A stretch of 64,000 bases of DNA from Rana temporaria (GCF_905171775.1 NC_053499.1:146534751-146598750); one strand, 5' to 3'; positions 10,691 through 23,071 are shown, counted from the first letter of the stretch. Numbers and translations are program-made. The notes: generated from the sequence alone by a model not told the origin.

Positions 10691-11815
10691 AGGAAAAAAC
10701 TAACTCTAAACCTGCTCTCTGCTACATTCTAAGCCTAACCTCTCTAACCCTGTAAAGCAAAAATTGCTGTACTTACCCATTCTGCAGCCAATCCGGTCCA
10801 GTTTCCAATGTCGGAAATGGATGGGAAGTGACGTCACCCATAGACTTGCTATGGGGCTTCCGTTGTCGGCTGCCTCTCCTGCACAGTGAAGCTGATGCTG
10901 GGACCAGACCAGGTCGGCTGCAGAGTAGGTAAGAGCCCTTTCACACTGGGGCCGCCCATGCGTTCGCAATAAAGCGGCGCTTTACTGCTGTTTAAGGCTG
11001 GATTCACACCTATGCAGTTTTAGTGCTTTTTGCATTTTGGCGATTTGCACTACAGAACGTGTTCCATAGGAAACCATATTAAATGGACTGTAGTGCAAAT
11101 CTACAAAATGCAAAATGCACTAAAACTGCATAGGTGTGAATTCAGCCTTAGTGGCGCTTTTGTGCCCCTTTTTCAGCCGCCCCAAAGATGCTGCTTGCAG
11201 GACCTTTTCTATCGTGCCGCCCGAGTGTGAAAGCACCCATTGCAATGAATGGGAGGCAGTTTTCAGGCACTTTACAGGTGCTCTTTCTAGTGCTAAGGCT
11301 GCATTTACACCTGAGCGTAGGTCGTTTTTTTCCGGCGTTTTGTCGCGCGTATTCATGCTTATTTGCGCGTTTGCATACAGCGTCGTCCGACGTTTTTGTA
11401 CTTCAACGTTTTTTTATTTTAGCCAATAGGAAAAATTATCATCTTTTCATCACTTGTTGCTATGTTGGTAGATTTTTTTTATCTTCTGCCTGGGTGAAAT
11501 GTTCTATTGATTAAAGCGACAAAACGCCCGTAGCAAACGCTCATTGTCGCACTAGTCGCTTGAATCGAGCATTTCCATTACTTTCTATGGGAAATAGAAA
11601 CGCTCAAAAACGCCCGATTCGCGCGACAAAAAAGGGTCCGGAACTTGTTTGAGCTTCAGGCGACAAAAAGCTCAGGTGTGAATGCAGCCAAAAATGCCTG
11701 AAAACTGCCTCAGTGTGAAAGGGGTCTAAGTATAGCGATATTTGCTTTACAGGGTTAGATAGATCAGGTTTAGAATGTGGCAGAGAACAGGTTTAGCATT
11801 AGTTAGGTTTTTCCT
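10691..11815. mobile_element. Composite inverted-repeat element with nested MITEs
   Basis: The ends AGGAAAAAACTAACTC and a diverged inverted counterpart near 11768-11815 share CTCTCTGC-CACATTCTAA motifs. Inside lie a palindrome at 10996-11147 (ends GGCTGGATTCACACCTATGC) and another at about 11292-11692 (GGCTGCATTTACACCTGAGC). No clean target duplication was found for the outer element. Confidence 0.6.
10996..11147. mobile_element. Palindromic MITE, TTAA-type
   Basis: Ends GGCTGGATTCACACCTATGC and GCATAGGTGTGAATTCAGCC. TTAA is at 10992-10995 and the degenerate TTAG at 11148-11151. Confidence 0.7.
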
Positions 11816-12361
11816 GAGCTTCCTCTTTAAGCAGAGCTGTAGCGTGAGAGCCTACATAACAGTCCAATCAATATGTAATCAATCATAAAGAAGATTGTAC
11901 AATCAGATTGTAATGTAAATGGCCAGATGTAGGATCTTCCTGCTGCTGTGAACCTGACATTCATGGGAAATGGAAACATTTCTGGAACGGGATGACACAA
12001 AATGCTGAGTAAAACTGTTACAGCCATAATCCATTCACCAAAAACCCTCAGATATGGCACCTTATTGGCAAAATAACCCTTTCATCTATGGTATCCATGG
12101 GCCAGGCCACCAAACACTGATATTTCGGTTACAGTTGGGTTCTGGTAGGTTGTGGCACACACTGCCATATATAGTTTAGAAAATCCACAGCCAGGTCTAC
12201 CCATGGAACCCCCTTCCCATTGGCGTTAATGGCGTCTTCCTCCTCTTGCTGCAGCATTTGAATTAGGGAATTCAGTGGTGGGAGTTGAGTTGCCTACATA
12301 AGGTTTAAGCTAATTGTTTTGCCAAATTTCTGATATGCCTATCAGATTTATTAAGGACAAA

Positions 12362-13046
12362 GGGCCAGATTCACCAAAGAGATACGACGGCGTATCTGCT
12401 GATACGCCGTCGTATCTCTGTTTCTATCTATGCGGCTGATTCATAGAATCAGTTACGCATAGATAGCCAGAAGATCCGACAGGTGTAATTGTTTTACACT
12501 GTCGGATCTTAGGATGCAGTACCGCGGCCGCCGCTGGGGGGAGTTTGCGTCGTAAACCAGCGTCGGGTATGCAAATTAGGAGTTAGGCCGATTCCCGACG
12601 GATTTTCGCGTTCGCTACGTCGCCGCTAGTCTAGTTTTCCGTCGCAAAGTTAGTCGTCTTTTTTGGTGCCTTAACTTTACACAGCAATCGTATTGCTGTA
12701 TAAAGTATGGCCGTCGTTCCCGCGTCGAAATTTAAAAATGAACGTCGTTTGCGTAAGCCGTCCGGGAATACGGAATTACGCTACGGGCGTCGCCGTTAGA
12801 AAAAATGACGGCGCGCAAAGCACGACGGGAATTACGAAACGTAGCATGCGCAGTAGGTCCGGCCTGGGAGCGCGCCTAATTTAAATGGCACACGCCCATT
12901 TGAATTGGCCCGCCTTGCTCCGGAGGCCGCCGGCGTAGGTTTTCATCGCAAGTGCTTGGCGAATCAGGCACTTGCGATGAAAACTTGCGGCGGTGTAACG
13001 TATCTACGATATGTTACCCCGCCGCACTTCTACGTGAATCTGGCCC
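12362..13046 (-). mobile_element. GGGCC-family MITE, copy B
   Basis: Ends GGGCCAGATTCACC and GTGAATCTGGCCC, flanked by AAA at 12359-12361 and 13047-13049. 685 bp with no coding potential; the conserved block lies near the left end, so it is reversed relative to copy A. Confidence 0.9.
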
Positions 13047-13466
13047 AAAGTGTCTGGGAACCTTTCAGGCTATGTGTCTTTTACTCACGATGTTGTGTCT
13101 ATTCAAATTAATGGAAGAACATCCAAATGCATATCAACGCACTTTGTCATGGGTTGCAATGCACTTTGCATTGGACGTCAATATGCATCATCATTCACAT
13201 TGATACACATCGTGGTGCTTTTGCTTATGACCTGTCGATGTGCGTCCTGATGCACCTTGATGTGTGTCTTAATGCATGCCCTGGGATTCATTCGGATGTG
13301 TTTCCATTGATTTCAATCCAGCAAAAAACACACAAAAGCATATCAGGGCTAATTTACATTTTAGGAATGCAAATGTCAATGCGTGGAAACACACATTCAC
13401 CACGCCCATTTTTTGGGGGACATTTTGGTGCATCGAAAGCCCATTGATTTTGATGGACTGCCTTAA

Positions 13467-13817
13467 AGGGGTTGTAAAGGTTAATTTTTTGTATTTTCTA
13501 AATAGGTTCCTTTAAGCTAATGCATTGTTGGTTCGCTTACCGTTCTGGCTGGGGGGTTAGTCAGCATGCTCGCCCCCCTCCCTTGGGACTACACAGCGTC
13601 TCCCCGCAGGGATGTAGTCCCAAGAGAGGGGGTGAGCACGCTGACTAACCCCCAGCCAGAACGGCTCGGATGATGGGGGCAAGCCTACTGGGGAGGAACA
13701 GGAAGTGAGAAATTCAGACTTTTAGAAGGGAAATCGAAGGAAACGGTAAGTGAACCAACAATGCACTAGCTTAAAGGAACCTATTTAGAAAATAAAAATC
13801 GAACTTTTACAACCCCT
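13467..13817. mobile_element. TTAA-target palindromic MITE
   Basis: Ends AGGGGTTGTAAAGGTTAA and a matching inverted ACTTTTACAACCCCT, with TTAA at 13463-13466 and 13818-13821. Long arms include CTAACCCCCAGCCAGAACGG and its complement. Confidence 0.85.
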
Positions 13818-14229
13818 TTAATGCAGCGCACGTTAACACGTGAGATACGTGGAACCCGGGCAGTAGGGGGAATCAACACTGCACATAGTGATTAGGGTGT
13901 GCCCAGGCACACCTGGCACACCCCCTGTGCATGTCTATGATTAACACACATGCCTTAGCTCACCACACAGATGTAAATGGATCCTCAGTATTGGATCTAA
14001 TCTAACGGCAGCTGGATACGTAGGAAAATGATTCTGTTGGGTTGTAGTTGGTGGAACAATTTTAAGAATTTGTTCATAGCAGGGTAAATATGAAAAAAGT
14101 GATGTGGGTGCCCGCCATTCACACTTCATGGGTTGTAAGGGATGTGAGCGAATTCAAGATGGGCAGCAGTCAGAATGAGAAGGGCTAACAAAGGGGAGGG
14201 GGGAATAATGTCAGTTTTTGGTGGACTTT

Positions 14230-14700
14230 CCCTTTAAATACATTTGAAATGGTCAAATACAAAATGAACATAAGAAGAAATCAATCCTCCAATCATTTTC
14301 ATCCCCGTTTACAAGTTGTGCCAATTGTAGATTTGCCGAATTAAAAGGAAAACGTTTTGTATGGACGCAGATTAAAGGAGAAACCTTTTTCTAGGTGTCG
14401 CCCCCTCAACAGTTTCCAGAAATTTGGGGACCATTGTGCTCCTCGCTAGTCTTGTTTCCTGGAGAGGTCGCCGCAATGAAACTTTCTTTTTTGTCTTTTT
14501 TTTATTAAAGTTGTGTTATTTGTACTCCTTAGAGGAAACGGTATTGATGTGTTTTTATACTTTAGACCTTTTGAATGGTATTGGAGGCCTTGCAGTATTC
14601 TAGAATTGGATGTAGTGTTAGCTGATATTGTGCTTTTTATGTTTTTTCTTTTCCCCCAAAATAAAGTCCGATGCTCATGATTCTGTGTTCTGCTTGAGTT
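14230..14700 (+). terminator. Possible distal SLC7A5 3' end and poly(A) site
   Basis: This transposon-poor stretch ends with AATAAA at 14660-14665. A GT-rich segment follows (TGTGTTCTGCTTGAGTTTTT around 14683-14702), the arrangement of a strong vertebrate cleavage site. If SLC7A5 uses it, its 3' UTR would be about 7.2 kb and would contain several DNA transposons. It could instead end an unannotated non-coding transcript. Assigning it to SLC7A5 is inference. Confidence 0.3.
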
Positions 14701-15121
14701 TTTTTTGTTCCCTGGAAATCAAAATCAAATATTTATAATGAAAACTCAAAATTAATTGATGATCTGTGAATTTGGTGCTCAGATGAAGGGATCTGGACAT
14801 GCAAACTGGCAACCTCATTATAAATCATTTAACCACTTCCAGCCCGGTCCATAGGGGATTTACGTCCGGGAAGTGGTTCTGAAATCCTGACTGGACGTCC
14901 TTGGACGTCCTGCAGGATTTCATGCCGCGCGTGCCCGTGGGGGCACGCAGCGACCGGTGATGCGGGGTGTCAATCTGACACCCTGCATCTCCGATCTCGG
15001 TAAACGCTGATCACGATGTAAACAGGAAGAGCCGTTGATGGCTCTTCCTCACTCGCGTCTGACAGACGCGAGTAGAGGAGAGCCGATCGGCGGCTCTCCC
15101 GACGGGGGGTTCACGCTGATT

Positions 15122-16206
15122 AAAAATATAAATAATAGTGCGCTATATTACAATGTGTTGGTGAAAGAAATATGTGAATCAAAAAATGTGTAAGGCTGCC
15201 AGCACAACATGGAAAAACTGTGAAACAAAATATAAAGAAAAGATGCGGCGCCAATAAAAACACAAATGCCCTGTGGGGCAATAATGAATGTAGACTCAGC
15301 AAGATCAATGTGATTTGAACAGTGAGTACATAAGGAGCGATCAAAAGGGGCTCCACTACATTGAAGGTCAATAGGGTGAGTCCCTAGATCACTAAAACAG
15401 TGAATGTTGAGTGTGTCAACCCAAACAGCATTCCAGATCAACAGGAAAGGTGAAATTCACAATACAAAAAACTGTGCACATGAATAAAAACAAATGACTG
15501 TGGTATTCATAAGGTGTCAGTAATATGTGAAACGAACAATGATTGTCATGAACCACAAAGTCCCATTTCCTGCATGTAAATGGCTTGTATTCATAAAGTT
15601 TATACAGTCCAAAGGAACATCAATCTTTTTGGTAAGCGGTGTCTTATCTCCAGAAAGAATCAGCAGTAGAAATAAATAAATTATGCCCTTACCGGATGGA
15701 GTAGACCCACATCTCACCATACGGTGGGGGGTCTTCAAGGCTTGCGTAGGCCGATTGCCTTACAGGGGTAACCCTCCGGACACTCCTAAAGCGCTTTTCC
15801 GGTAGGACCTTTACACTCTGATTGGACCAGGAATCTGGAACTGGTGATGATGATGATGATGTTCCTAGAGGTGGTTGGAGTTCTCAGGGGATCCAGTGTA
15901 CCAGTATAAAATTAAAAGAGAAAAGAAAACACCTCCTCATCGCATAAAAAATTTATTTAAAAAACTTCAAAATAAGGACAAGCTCCCAAAAGTCTCAAAA
16001 AGGGGATCTCAGTAAACCATTATCACACCAAAAAAGAACAGCACTGCAAAAGCAATCTCAGCATCAAGGCACACACACTTCAGAGAAGGATAAAGTAACT
16101 GTGCGCAGTTTGGGGTGGATATGATCAGATGCCCGACCGGTTTTGTATAAAAATACTTCTACTGGGGTGCATATATTATTGGCGCCGCATCTTTTCTTTA
16201 TATTTT
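15122..16206 (-). mobile_element. Retroposed insert with 14-bp target duplication
   Basis: GGTTCACGCTGATT is at 15108-15121 and again at 16207-16220, marking a 1,085-bp insertion into the TTAA element. A long duplication of this kind is typical of target-primed retroposition. A segment near 15230-15256 (ATATAAAGAAAAGATGCGGC) recurs inverted at the right end. No reverse transcriptase frame is present. The class is unresolved; the minus orientation is inferred from A-rich ends. Confidence 0.7.
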
Positions 16207-16414
16207 GGTTCACGCTGATTGTTTATCAGCGCAGCCCCCCCTCGGATCGCCACACTGGACCACCAGGGAAGCCCACACTGGACCACCAAGGAAGGGCAAA
16301 AAAAAAAAAAAGTCAGTGAAAAAAAAAAAAAAGAGCAGTAAAAAAATAAAAAAGATGCCAATCAGTGCCCACAAATGGGCACTGACTGGCAACATGGATA
16401 AACCAGTGCTGCCC

Positions 16415-16740
16415 CACAGTGTCCATCAGTGCCACCCCACAGTGTCCATCAGTGCCACCCCACAGTGTCCATCAGTGCCACCCCACAGTGCCCATCCATG
16501 CCCAGTGCCCACCTATCAGTGCTCATCTGTGCCACCCATAAGTGCAGCCCATGAGTGCCCATCTGTGCCGCCTATGAGTGCCCAGTGCCGCCCATGAATG
16601 CCTATGAGTGCCCATCTGTCCCGCATACCAGCGCCGCCAATCAGTGCCACCTCATCTGTGCCCATCAGTACTACCTCATCAGTGCCCATCAGTGCCATCT
16701 CATCGGTGCCCATCAGTGCCGCCATATCAGTGCCCGTAAT
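16415..16740. repeat. Short tandem array, CCATCAGTGCCACC type
   Basis: Irregular repeats built on CCATCAGTGCC, with units of about 12-25 bp. They belong to the surrounding transposon and create false open frames on both strands. Confidence 0.8.
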
Positions 16741-17028
16741 TGAAAGAGAAAACTTACTTATTTACAAAAAAATTAACAGAAAAAAATAAAAATGTAATAT
16801 TTTTTCAACATTTTCAGGCTTTTTTTAGTTTTTGCGCAAAAAAAAAATCGCAGAGGTGATCAAATACCACCAAAAGAAAGCTCTATTTGTGGGGAAAAAA
16901 GGACGCCAATTTTGTTTGGGTACAGTGTAGCACGACCGCGCAATTGCCATTCAAAGTGCTACAGTGCTGAAAGCTGAAAATTGGCTTGGGCGGGAAGGTG
17001 CGTAAGTGCCTGGTATGGAAGTGGTTAA

Positions 17029-18369
17029 AGACTAACGCCACAAATTAGTTCATAGTAATATACAATATATACCTGCTACCGAAACTACAACAACCAATCA
17101 AACAAATACAATATTCATTTCTATAAAGTAAAATACATGCCATAAACCACTGGGCCGTGGCCCTCTGGGGCTCCAGACCTCTGCAGATCCCTTCGGTCGC
17201 TTACACACTGGGAATTCGCTAACCTCTTCTAAATGCCTTTACTTTTGTCTGAAAAAATGCGCTTAGATGTGTTTAGGTGCGTCAAGCGAATGGACATTAA
17301 TTAGATCATCTCATTGGCCAGAATTCTGGTCATTGAAATTAATTAATGCTCAAGTGCTTGACGCGCCTGGTGTTAAATCGCATCTAGACGCGTTTACACT
17401 AGAGTCGCACTGATACCTGATTTCTATTGGCGAGAACTGATACTTTCAGTCAAGTACTCACCGATACCGAGTATATAAACTGAATGGGCTCAAATCGCAC
17501 TGCAAAGAATTGCAATGCAGTTTGAACTGGTTGTGTAACCAGACGGAAAGATCATTTGTAAATATAGAGAAGGATGCAATTAGCAACAGGTCGTAATATT
17601 ATTTTTAGTTCTTTTCCTGTGACAAGCCGTCTGTGATTGGTCCAGGACAGGACATCTGGGATCTTCTGTGCTGACAGATATGTTGGTGTTTATTCCCAGT
17701 ACTCCTCACACTATATACAATCCATAGCTTTGGTCTACACTGAGCTGCATGCTATGATGTCATACAAGCTATGCCATGAATTTCCCAGCAATAACCCCCA
17801 AATCCTGTGATGTCATCGTACATCCATCGTACATCCATCTCACACTCCTAAGTTGTCCAACAAGATACTGCTTTACCGCGTTTCAGCCTTTTCCCCATAT
17901 CAGGGCTGCTGATCTCCTCCAGCCTCTTTCAGCCACTTCCTGACTACAAGCACTTAACATGCGAGCGGAGCTGAATGGGCATGCGCCCAAAACTGAAGAA
18001 ATAGTCCCTCCCCTCTAACCAGCACATGATCATCAGAAAGGGACACAGATAATGGAAAAAATACACCCCCTAGGCTAGTAGGAGCGGCGAGGTGGGGGTA
18101 ATTCAGATTTTTTTTTTTAATTCTGCACTGACAGCCCCTGTTCAAATCCAATCCGGGGACGAAACGGGGAACAGACTTGATCCGGGAACAGTGTCCTCAG
18201 TCTGGGGACTGTCCCCGGAGACCGGGGACGTCCGGTCACCCTACGTTAAGAGGGCAAATAAGTGATTGAAATCCTGATTTTAGGATTAATTAAAGCCGGA
18301 CATCACATTAATCATTTACCCCAGTCCCCAACCCCCGAAAGATATACACCCTTTTATCTTACATTTCTG
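17029..18369. other. Intergenic, nothing firmly recognised
   Basis: A short stretch at about 17400-17475 (GAGAACTGATACTTTCAG, CGATACCGAGTA) looks like a diverged repeat. No exons, RNA genes or clean transposon ends were found. Confidence 0.35.
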
Positions 18370-18377
18370 GCTAAATC

Positions 18378-18749
18378 CATACCTCCCAACTTTCTGAGAT
18401 GGGAATGAGGTACACCTATCAGCAAAAGTATGCAGGCATAGGACACACCCCTTGCCACGCCCCTTAAAGGAGAATTGTACAAAAAAATAAGATTGGTTAA
18501 ACCCACAAGTGCTTTTTTTTCCACTACTATTTCTTTATATTGGCTTTTGGAATTTACAAATGGAGCAATTTAGAAATCAGATGAAAGGTTTAGCACTGGA
18601 AAACACTTTTTGATAGATAAAAAGTGCATTTTATATACATCTATATAGATCAGACCAAAATGAGGGACAAATGAGGAGAATGAGGGACAGAGGGACATTG
18701 CCCCAAATCAGGGACAGTCCCTCAAAATCAGGGACAGTTGGGAGGTATG
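18378..18749 (+). mobile_element. hAT-like MITE, CATACCTCCCAAC family, copy 1
   Basis: 372 bp with ends CATACCTCCCAAC and GTTGGGAGGTATG, flanked by GCTAAATC at 18370-18377 and 18750-18757. The copy at 19054-20111 is in the opposite orientation, so the pair forms a large inverted repeat. Confidence 0.92.
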
Positions 18750-19053
18750 GCTAAATCACTTTTTCAGGAATATAATGTAATGATCACATGATTATTCCAG
18801 CTCTGTTAGTATGGTGGTGAGGAGAAAGCAGCGGCGAAAGGACTACATGTCCCAGAAGTCTATGCAATTCAAGAAACTGTGGGTGTGGCTACTCCACTGC
18901 TTAGACCAATATTAACGACTACAGGCTGCAGCTGCTTCATCTCTATGTCACCCCGGTACTACGGTAGTACTATGAGCTACTGGGACGGGCAATAAAAGAA
19001 CAGAAAGCGGCTGCTGAGGCTCAATGTTGTGCAGCCAAAAGTTCCCGCAAAGC

Positions 19054-20111
19054 AATAGGGCCAGATCCACAAAAGGGATACGCAGGCGTATCTGCTGATA
19101 CGCCGTCGTATCCCTGTTTCTAACTATGCGGCTGATTCAGAGAATCAGTTACGCATAGATATTCCTAAGATCCGGCAGGTGTAATAGTTTTACACTGTCG
19201 GATCTTAGGATGCAGTACCGCGGCCGCCGCTGGGGGCATTTCTCGTCGAAATTCCGCGTCGGGTATGCAAATTAGCACTTACGGAAATCCACGAAGCGTT
19301 TTCCCTTCGTGAAGTCTCCGTAAGTTGCTAGTTTGATATCGCAAAGATAGGGCTGCTTTTACAAAGTGTAAAGTTAGTACACCTTGTAAAAGTATACCCT
19401 TCTTTCCCGAGTCGATGTCACTTTTTTTTTTTTTTCCTGCCGCAACTTTTTTTGACCCGTCGCGATTCACAAAACTCGGCGCAACGTAACTTCGCGCAAA
19501 GCACGTCGGGAAAATTGCGTTGGGAGCATGCGCAGTACGTCCGGCGCAGGAACGCGCCTAATTTAAATGGGACTCGCCCCATTAGATTGGGCCCGCCTTG
19601 CGCCGGACGGATTTAAGTTACACCGCTGAAAATTTCTAGGTAAGTGCTTTGTGGATCGAGCACTTAGGTAGAAATTTTGCGGCGGTGTAACTTAAATCGG
19701 AATATTTAAGTTACACCCGCTGGCTGTGGATCTGGCCCATAGTTCCCAACTGTCCCTGATTTCGAGGGGCTGTCCCTGATTTGGAGCAATGTCCCTCTGT
19801 CCCCCGTTCCTCCTCATTTGCCCCTCATTTTGGTCTGATCTCTATAGATGTACATAAAATGCGCTTTTTATCTATCAAAAAGTGTTTTCCGGTGCTAAAC
19901 CTTTCATCTGATTTCTAAATTGCTGCATTTGTAAATTCCAAAAGCCAATATAAAGGAATAGTAGAGGTAAAAAAGCACTTGTGGGTTTAGCCAATCTTGT
20001 GTTTTTGTACAATTCTCCTTTAAGGGGGCGTGGCAAGGGGGTGTGTTCTATGCCTGCATACTTTTGCTTATAGGTGTCCCTCATTCCCATCTCAAAAAGT
20101 TGGGAGGTGTG
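19054..20111 (-). mobile_element. hAT-like MITE, CATACCTCCCAAC family, copy 2, interrupted
   Basis: An inverted relative of 18378-18749, flanked by CGCAAAGC at 19046-19053 and 20112-20119. It is split near its left end by GGGCC-family copy C. Removing that insert leaves an element of about 374 bp, matching copy 1. Confidence 0.9.
19058..19738 (-). mobile_element. GGGCC-family MITE, copy C, nested in a hAT-like MITE
   Basis: Ends GGGCCAGATCCAC and GTGGATCTGGCCC, flanked by ATA at 19055-19057 and 19739-19741. 681 bp. Confidence 0.92.
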
Positions 20112-20204
20112 CGCAAAGCCATTCCTGGAGGAGAGTACACAGAGAGGCCCAGCATCCAGAACATGGAGCTGTAATGACCAGAAATAAAGAAGAGGAGTCC
20201 AGAG

Positions 20205-20498
20205 CAGGGGCGGACTGACCATTGGGACTCTCGGGCACTGCCCGAGGGCCCCATGCCACTAGGGGGCCCCATCAGGGTTTCCAGGCTCAATAAAACCAGG
20301 GACAGTATGTAAAAATCTGTGTTTTTTTTACATCTGTCCCTGATATGTCCGAAACTGACATGCTTTTGATGCGAAAATCCTGAGATTTTAGCTGCCCTGC
20401 CTCTGCACTGCCTCCTGGCGTGGTGGCCATCTGTAAGCCCGGGGGCCCCATAATCTTCTATTGCCCAGGGGCCCCATGAGTTGCCAGTCCACCCCCTG
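20205..20498 (+). mobile_element. hAT-like MITE, CAGGGGCGGACTGAC family, copy 2
   Basis: 294 bp, almost identical to 8629-8923, with GTCCAGAG at 20197-20204 and 20499-20506. Confidence 0.93.
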
Positions 20499-20858
20499 GT
20501 CCAGAGCCTCTCCACAGGTAAGAGAAGATAAATCCAAACTGACGTTCTGCTTTAAGAATAGCACTGCTGCCCTTAGTTTCATACTGCTGCGTCATGCACA
20601 GAGAGGCAAAAAAGAAAAAGTGTCTGCAGCATATTAGATTGGATTGTTTTGCAATACCATAGAAGTAAAAAACAAGTCGGCTTCTCATCAAGGCTGCCGA
20701 CAGCTCTAATGTGAACAAGCTGCGCCCGCAGGGACCCGTCTGGATGTAATTGGCCTGTGGATTTTTTATTGAAGTCCACCCCAAAAGCTCAGCCAACCGG
20801 TAGAGGCCCTGAAGATCATCCCCTGTCCCTATTGTCGGGAGCAGCGCCATGCACACAA

Positions 20859-21581
20859 GGGGCTAGATTCAGCAAGAATTTATGCCGGCGTATCTATTGA
20901 TACGCCGCGTAAATTCAAAGCTGCGCGGCGTATCTTCTTTCTGTATTCAAAAAAGCAAGATACGCCGAAATTAGGCTAAGATCCGACTGGCGTAAGTCTC
21001 TTACGCCGTCGTATCTTAGTTGCATACTTACGCTGGCCGCTAGGTGGCGCATCCGTCGATTTCAGCGTAGAATATGCAAATGAGGTGGATATGCCGATTC
21101 AGAAACGTACGTAGATTTTTTTACGTCGTTTGCGTAAGGCTTTTTCTTGTGTAACGTTACTCCTGCTATATGAGGCATAGCCAATGTTAAGTATGGATGT
21201 CGTTCCCGCGTCTTATTTTGAAAATTTTACTTTGTTTGCGTAAGTCGTTCGCGAATAGGGCTTTGCGTAAATTACGTTCACGTCGAAAGCATTGACTATT
21301 TGCGACGTGATTAGGAGCATGCGCACTGGGATACGTTCACGGCCGTTCGTGAGAAACGTCATTTACGTGGGGTCAAGTTTTATTTACATAAAACACGCCC
21401 ACCTCTTGACAATTTGAATTCGGCGCACTTTGAAGCCGGCAGATTTACGCTACGCTGCCGCAACTTACGGAGCAAGTGCTTTGTGAATACTGCACTTGCC
21501 TCTCTAAATTGCGGCGGCGTAGCGTAAATAACATAAAGTACTCCCGCACAAACTTACGTCCCCCTACCTGAATCTAGCCCC
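20859..21581 (-). mobile_element. GGGCC-family MITE, copy D
   Basis: Ends GGGGCTAGATTCAG and CTGAATCTAGCCCC. The 3-bp flanks are CAA and TTG, so no direct target duplication survives. 723 bp. Confidence 0.85.
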
Positions 21582-22064
21582 TTGTTTATCTGGGCTGGAC
21601 TCATTACCCCATTGGTTAGCGATATAAAAAAAGGTCTTCTCCATAAGTCTTCCCCCTCCCCCACCCTCCAAAAATCGTCCTTCATTGACAAGACTCCAAA
21701 ACCAGAGATCTGATGGAGTTCTCAACGATTCACCAACTTTGCCTGTTTTTGACAACGATCCCCCAGTTTGTGAGTTGTCATTGAATCTGCCATCGGAAAA
21801 TAACCTCCCTTGTGTTCCTTGCCTCCCCATTAATAAAGCAAAGTCAGCGTCCCAATACACACTCCATATAACCACTTTCCTTGTAGCGCGGCCCCTCATC
21901 GACAATCAGAGCTTGCCTGAATTATTAATCACTCTCTAAAACAGTTGTGGTCAACTTACTAGATGAAGTGCACCTCAAGTGCGGCCCCTGACATCACCAA
22001 AGGGCCACACATAATATTCAGTGAAAGTAATGTTACAGGAAACTGTCAAGAGGCTGCAAATATT

Positions 22065-22990
22065 GCAACAGGAGATGGTCAAAGACTGCAGACATGATAC
22101 AGGAGATGGTCAGAGACTGCAGACATGATACAGGAGATGGTCAGAGACTGCAGACATATACAGGAGATGGTCAGAGACTGCAGACATGATACAGGAGATG
22201 GTCAGAGACTGCAAACATATACAGGAGATGGTCAGAGACTGCAGACATAATGCAGGAGATGGTCAGAGACTGCAGACATACTACAGGAGGTGGTCAGAGA
22301 CTGCAGACATAATACAGGAGATGGTCAGAGACTGCAGACATACTACAGGAGATGGTCAGAGACTGCAGACATACTACAGGAGATGGTCAGAGACTGCAGA
22401 CATACTACAGGAGATGTCAGAGACTGCAGACATATACAAGAGATGGTCAGAGACTGCAGACATATACAAGAGATGGTCAGAGACTGCAGACATACTACAG
22501 GAGATGGTCAGAGACTGCAGACATATACAGGAGATGGTCAGAGACTGCAGACATAATACAGGAGATGGTCAGAGACTGCAGACATATACAAGAGATGGTC
22601 AGAGACTGCAGACATAATACAGGAGATGGTCAGAGACTGCAGACATATACAGGAGATGGTCAGAGACTGCAGACATAATACAGGAGATGGTCAGAGACTG
22701 CAGACATACTACAGGAGATGGTCAGAGACTGCAGACATACTACAGGAGATGGTCAGAGACTGCAGACATATACAGGAGATGGTCAAAGACTGCAGACATA
22801 ATACAGGAGATGGTCAGAGACTGCAGACATACTACAGGAGATGGTCAGAGACTGCAGACATATACAGGAGATGGTCAAAGACTGCAGACATAATACAGGA
22901 GATGGTCAGAGACTGCAGACATAATACATGAGATGGTCAGAGACTGCAGGCATACTACAGGAGAGGGTCAGAGACTGCAGGCACACTACA
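22065..22990. repeat. 30-31 bp minisatellite
   Basis: About 30 copies of a unit like ATACAGGAGATGGTCAGAGA then CTGCAGACAT, alternating between forms with ATATAC, ATAATAC and ATACTAC spacers. Overlapping open frames here are artefacts of the repeat. Confidence 0.95.
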
Positions 22991-22996
22991 GATCTC

Positions 22997-23071
22997 CTGC
23001 ACTAGTAATTTTTGTTAAGGAGACTCTGACCATCTCGGTCAGAGTCTCCTTAACAAAAATTACTAGTGCAG
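22997..23071. repeat. Perfect 35-bp inverted repeat with 5-nt loop
   Basis: Arms 22997-23031 and 23037-23071 are exact reverse complements, with loop ATCTC. The apex contains the reverse complement of the adjacent minisatellite core (GAGATGGTCAGAG). It may be a tiny MITE or an inverted junction of the array. Confidence 0.9.

Larger units (their letters stand above)
14833..17024. mobile_element. TTAA-target element with CCACTTCC ends, carrying a nested insert
   Basis: Ends CCACTTCCAGCCC and GGTATGGAAGTGG, with TTAA at 14829-14832 and 17025-17028. Without the insert at 15122-16206 it is about 1.09 kb. It contains a CAGTGCC-rich short tandem array and no transposase frame. The ends match a widespread anuran non-autonomous family. 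Confidence 0.8.

Noticed and set aside
22186..22931. Overlapping plus-strand frames with MVRDCRH repeats
   Set aside because: All come from the 30-31 bp minisatellite; several frames are open at once, as expected for a tandem repeat without stop codons.
22065..22990. CRISPR-like array
   Set aside because: The units are contiguous and the 'spacers' are just variants of the same short sequence. The host is a vertebrate and no cas genes are present.
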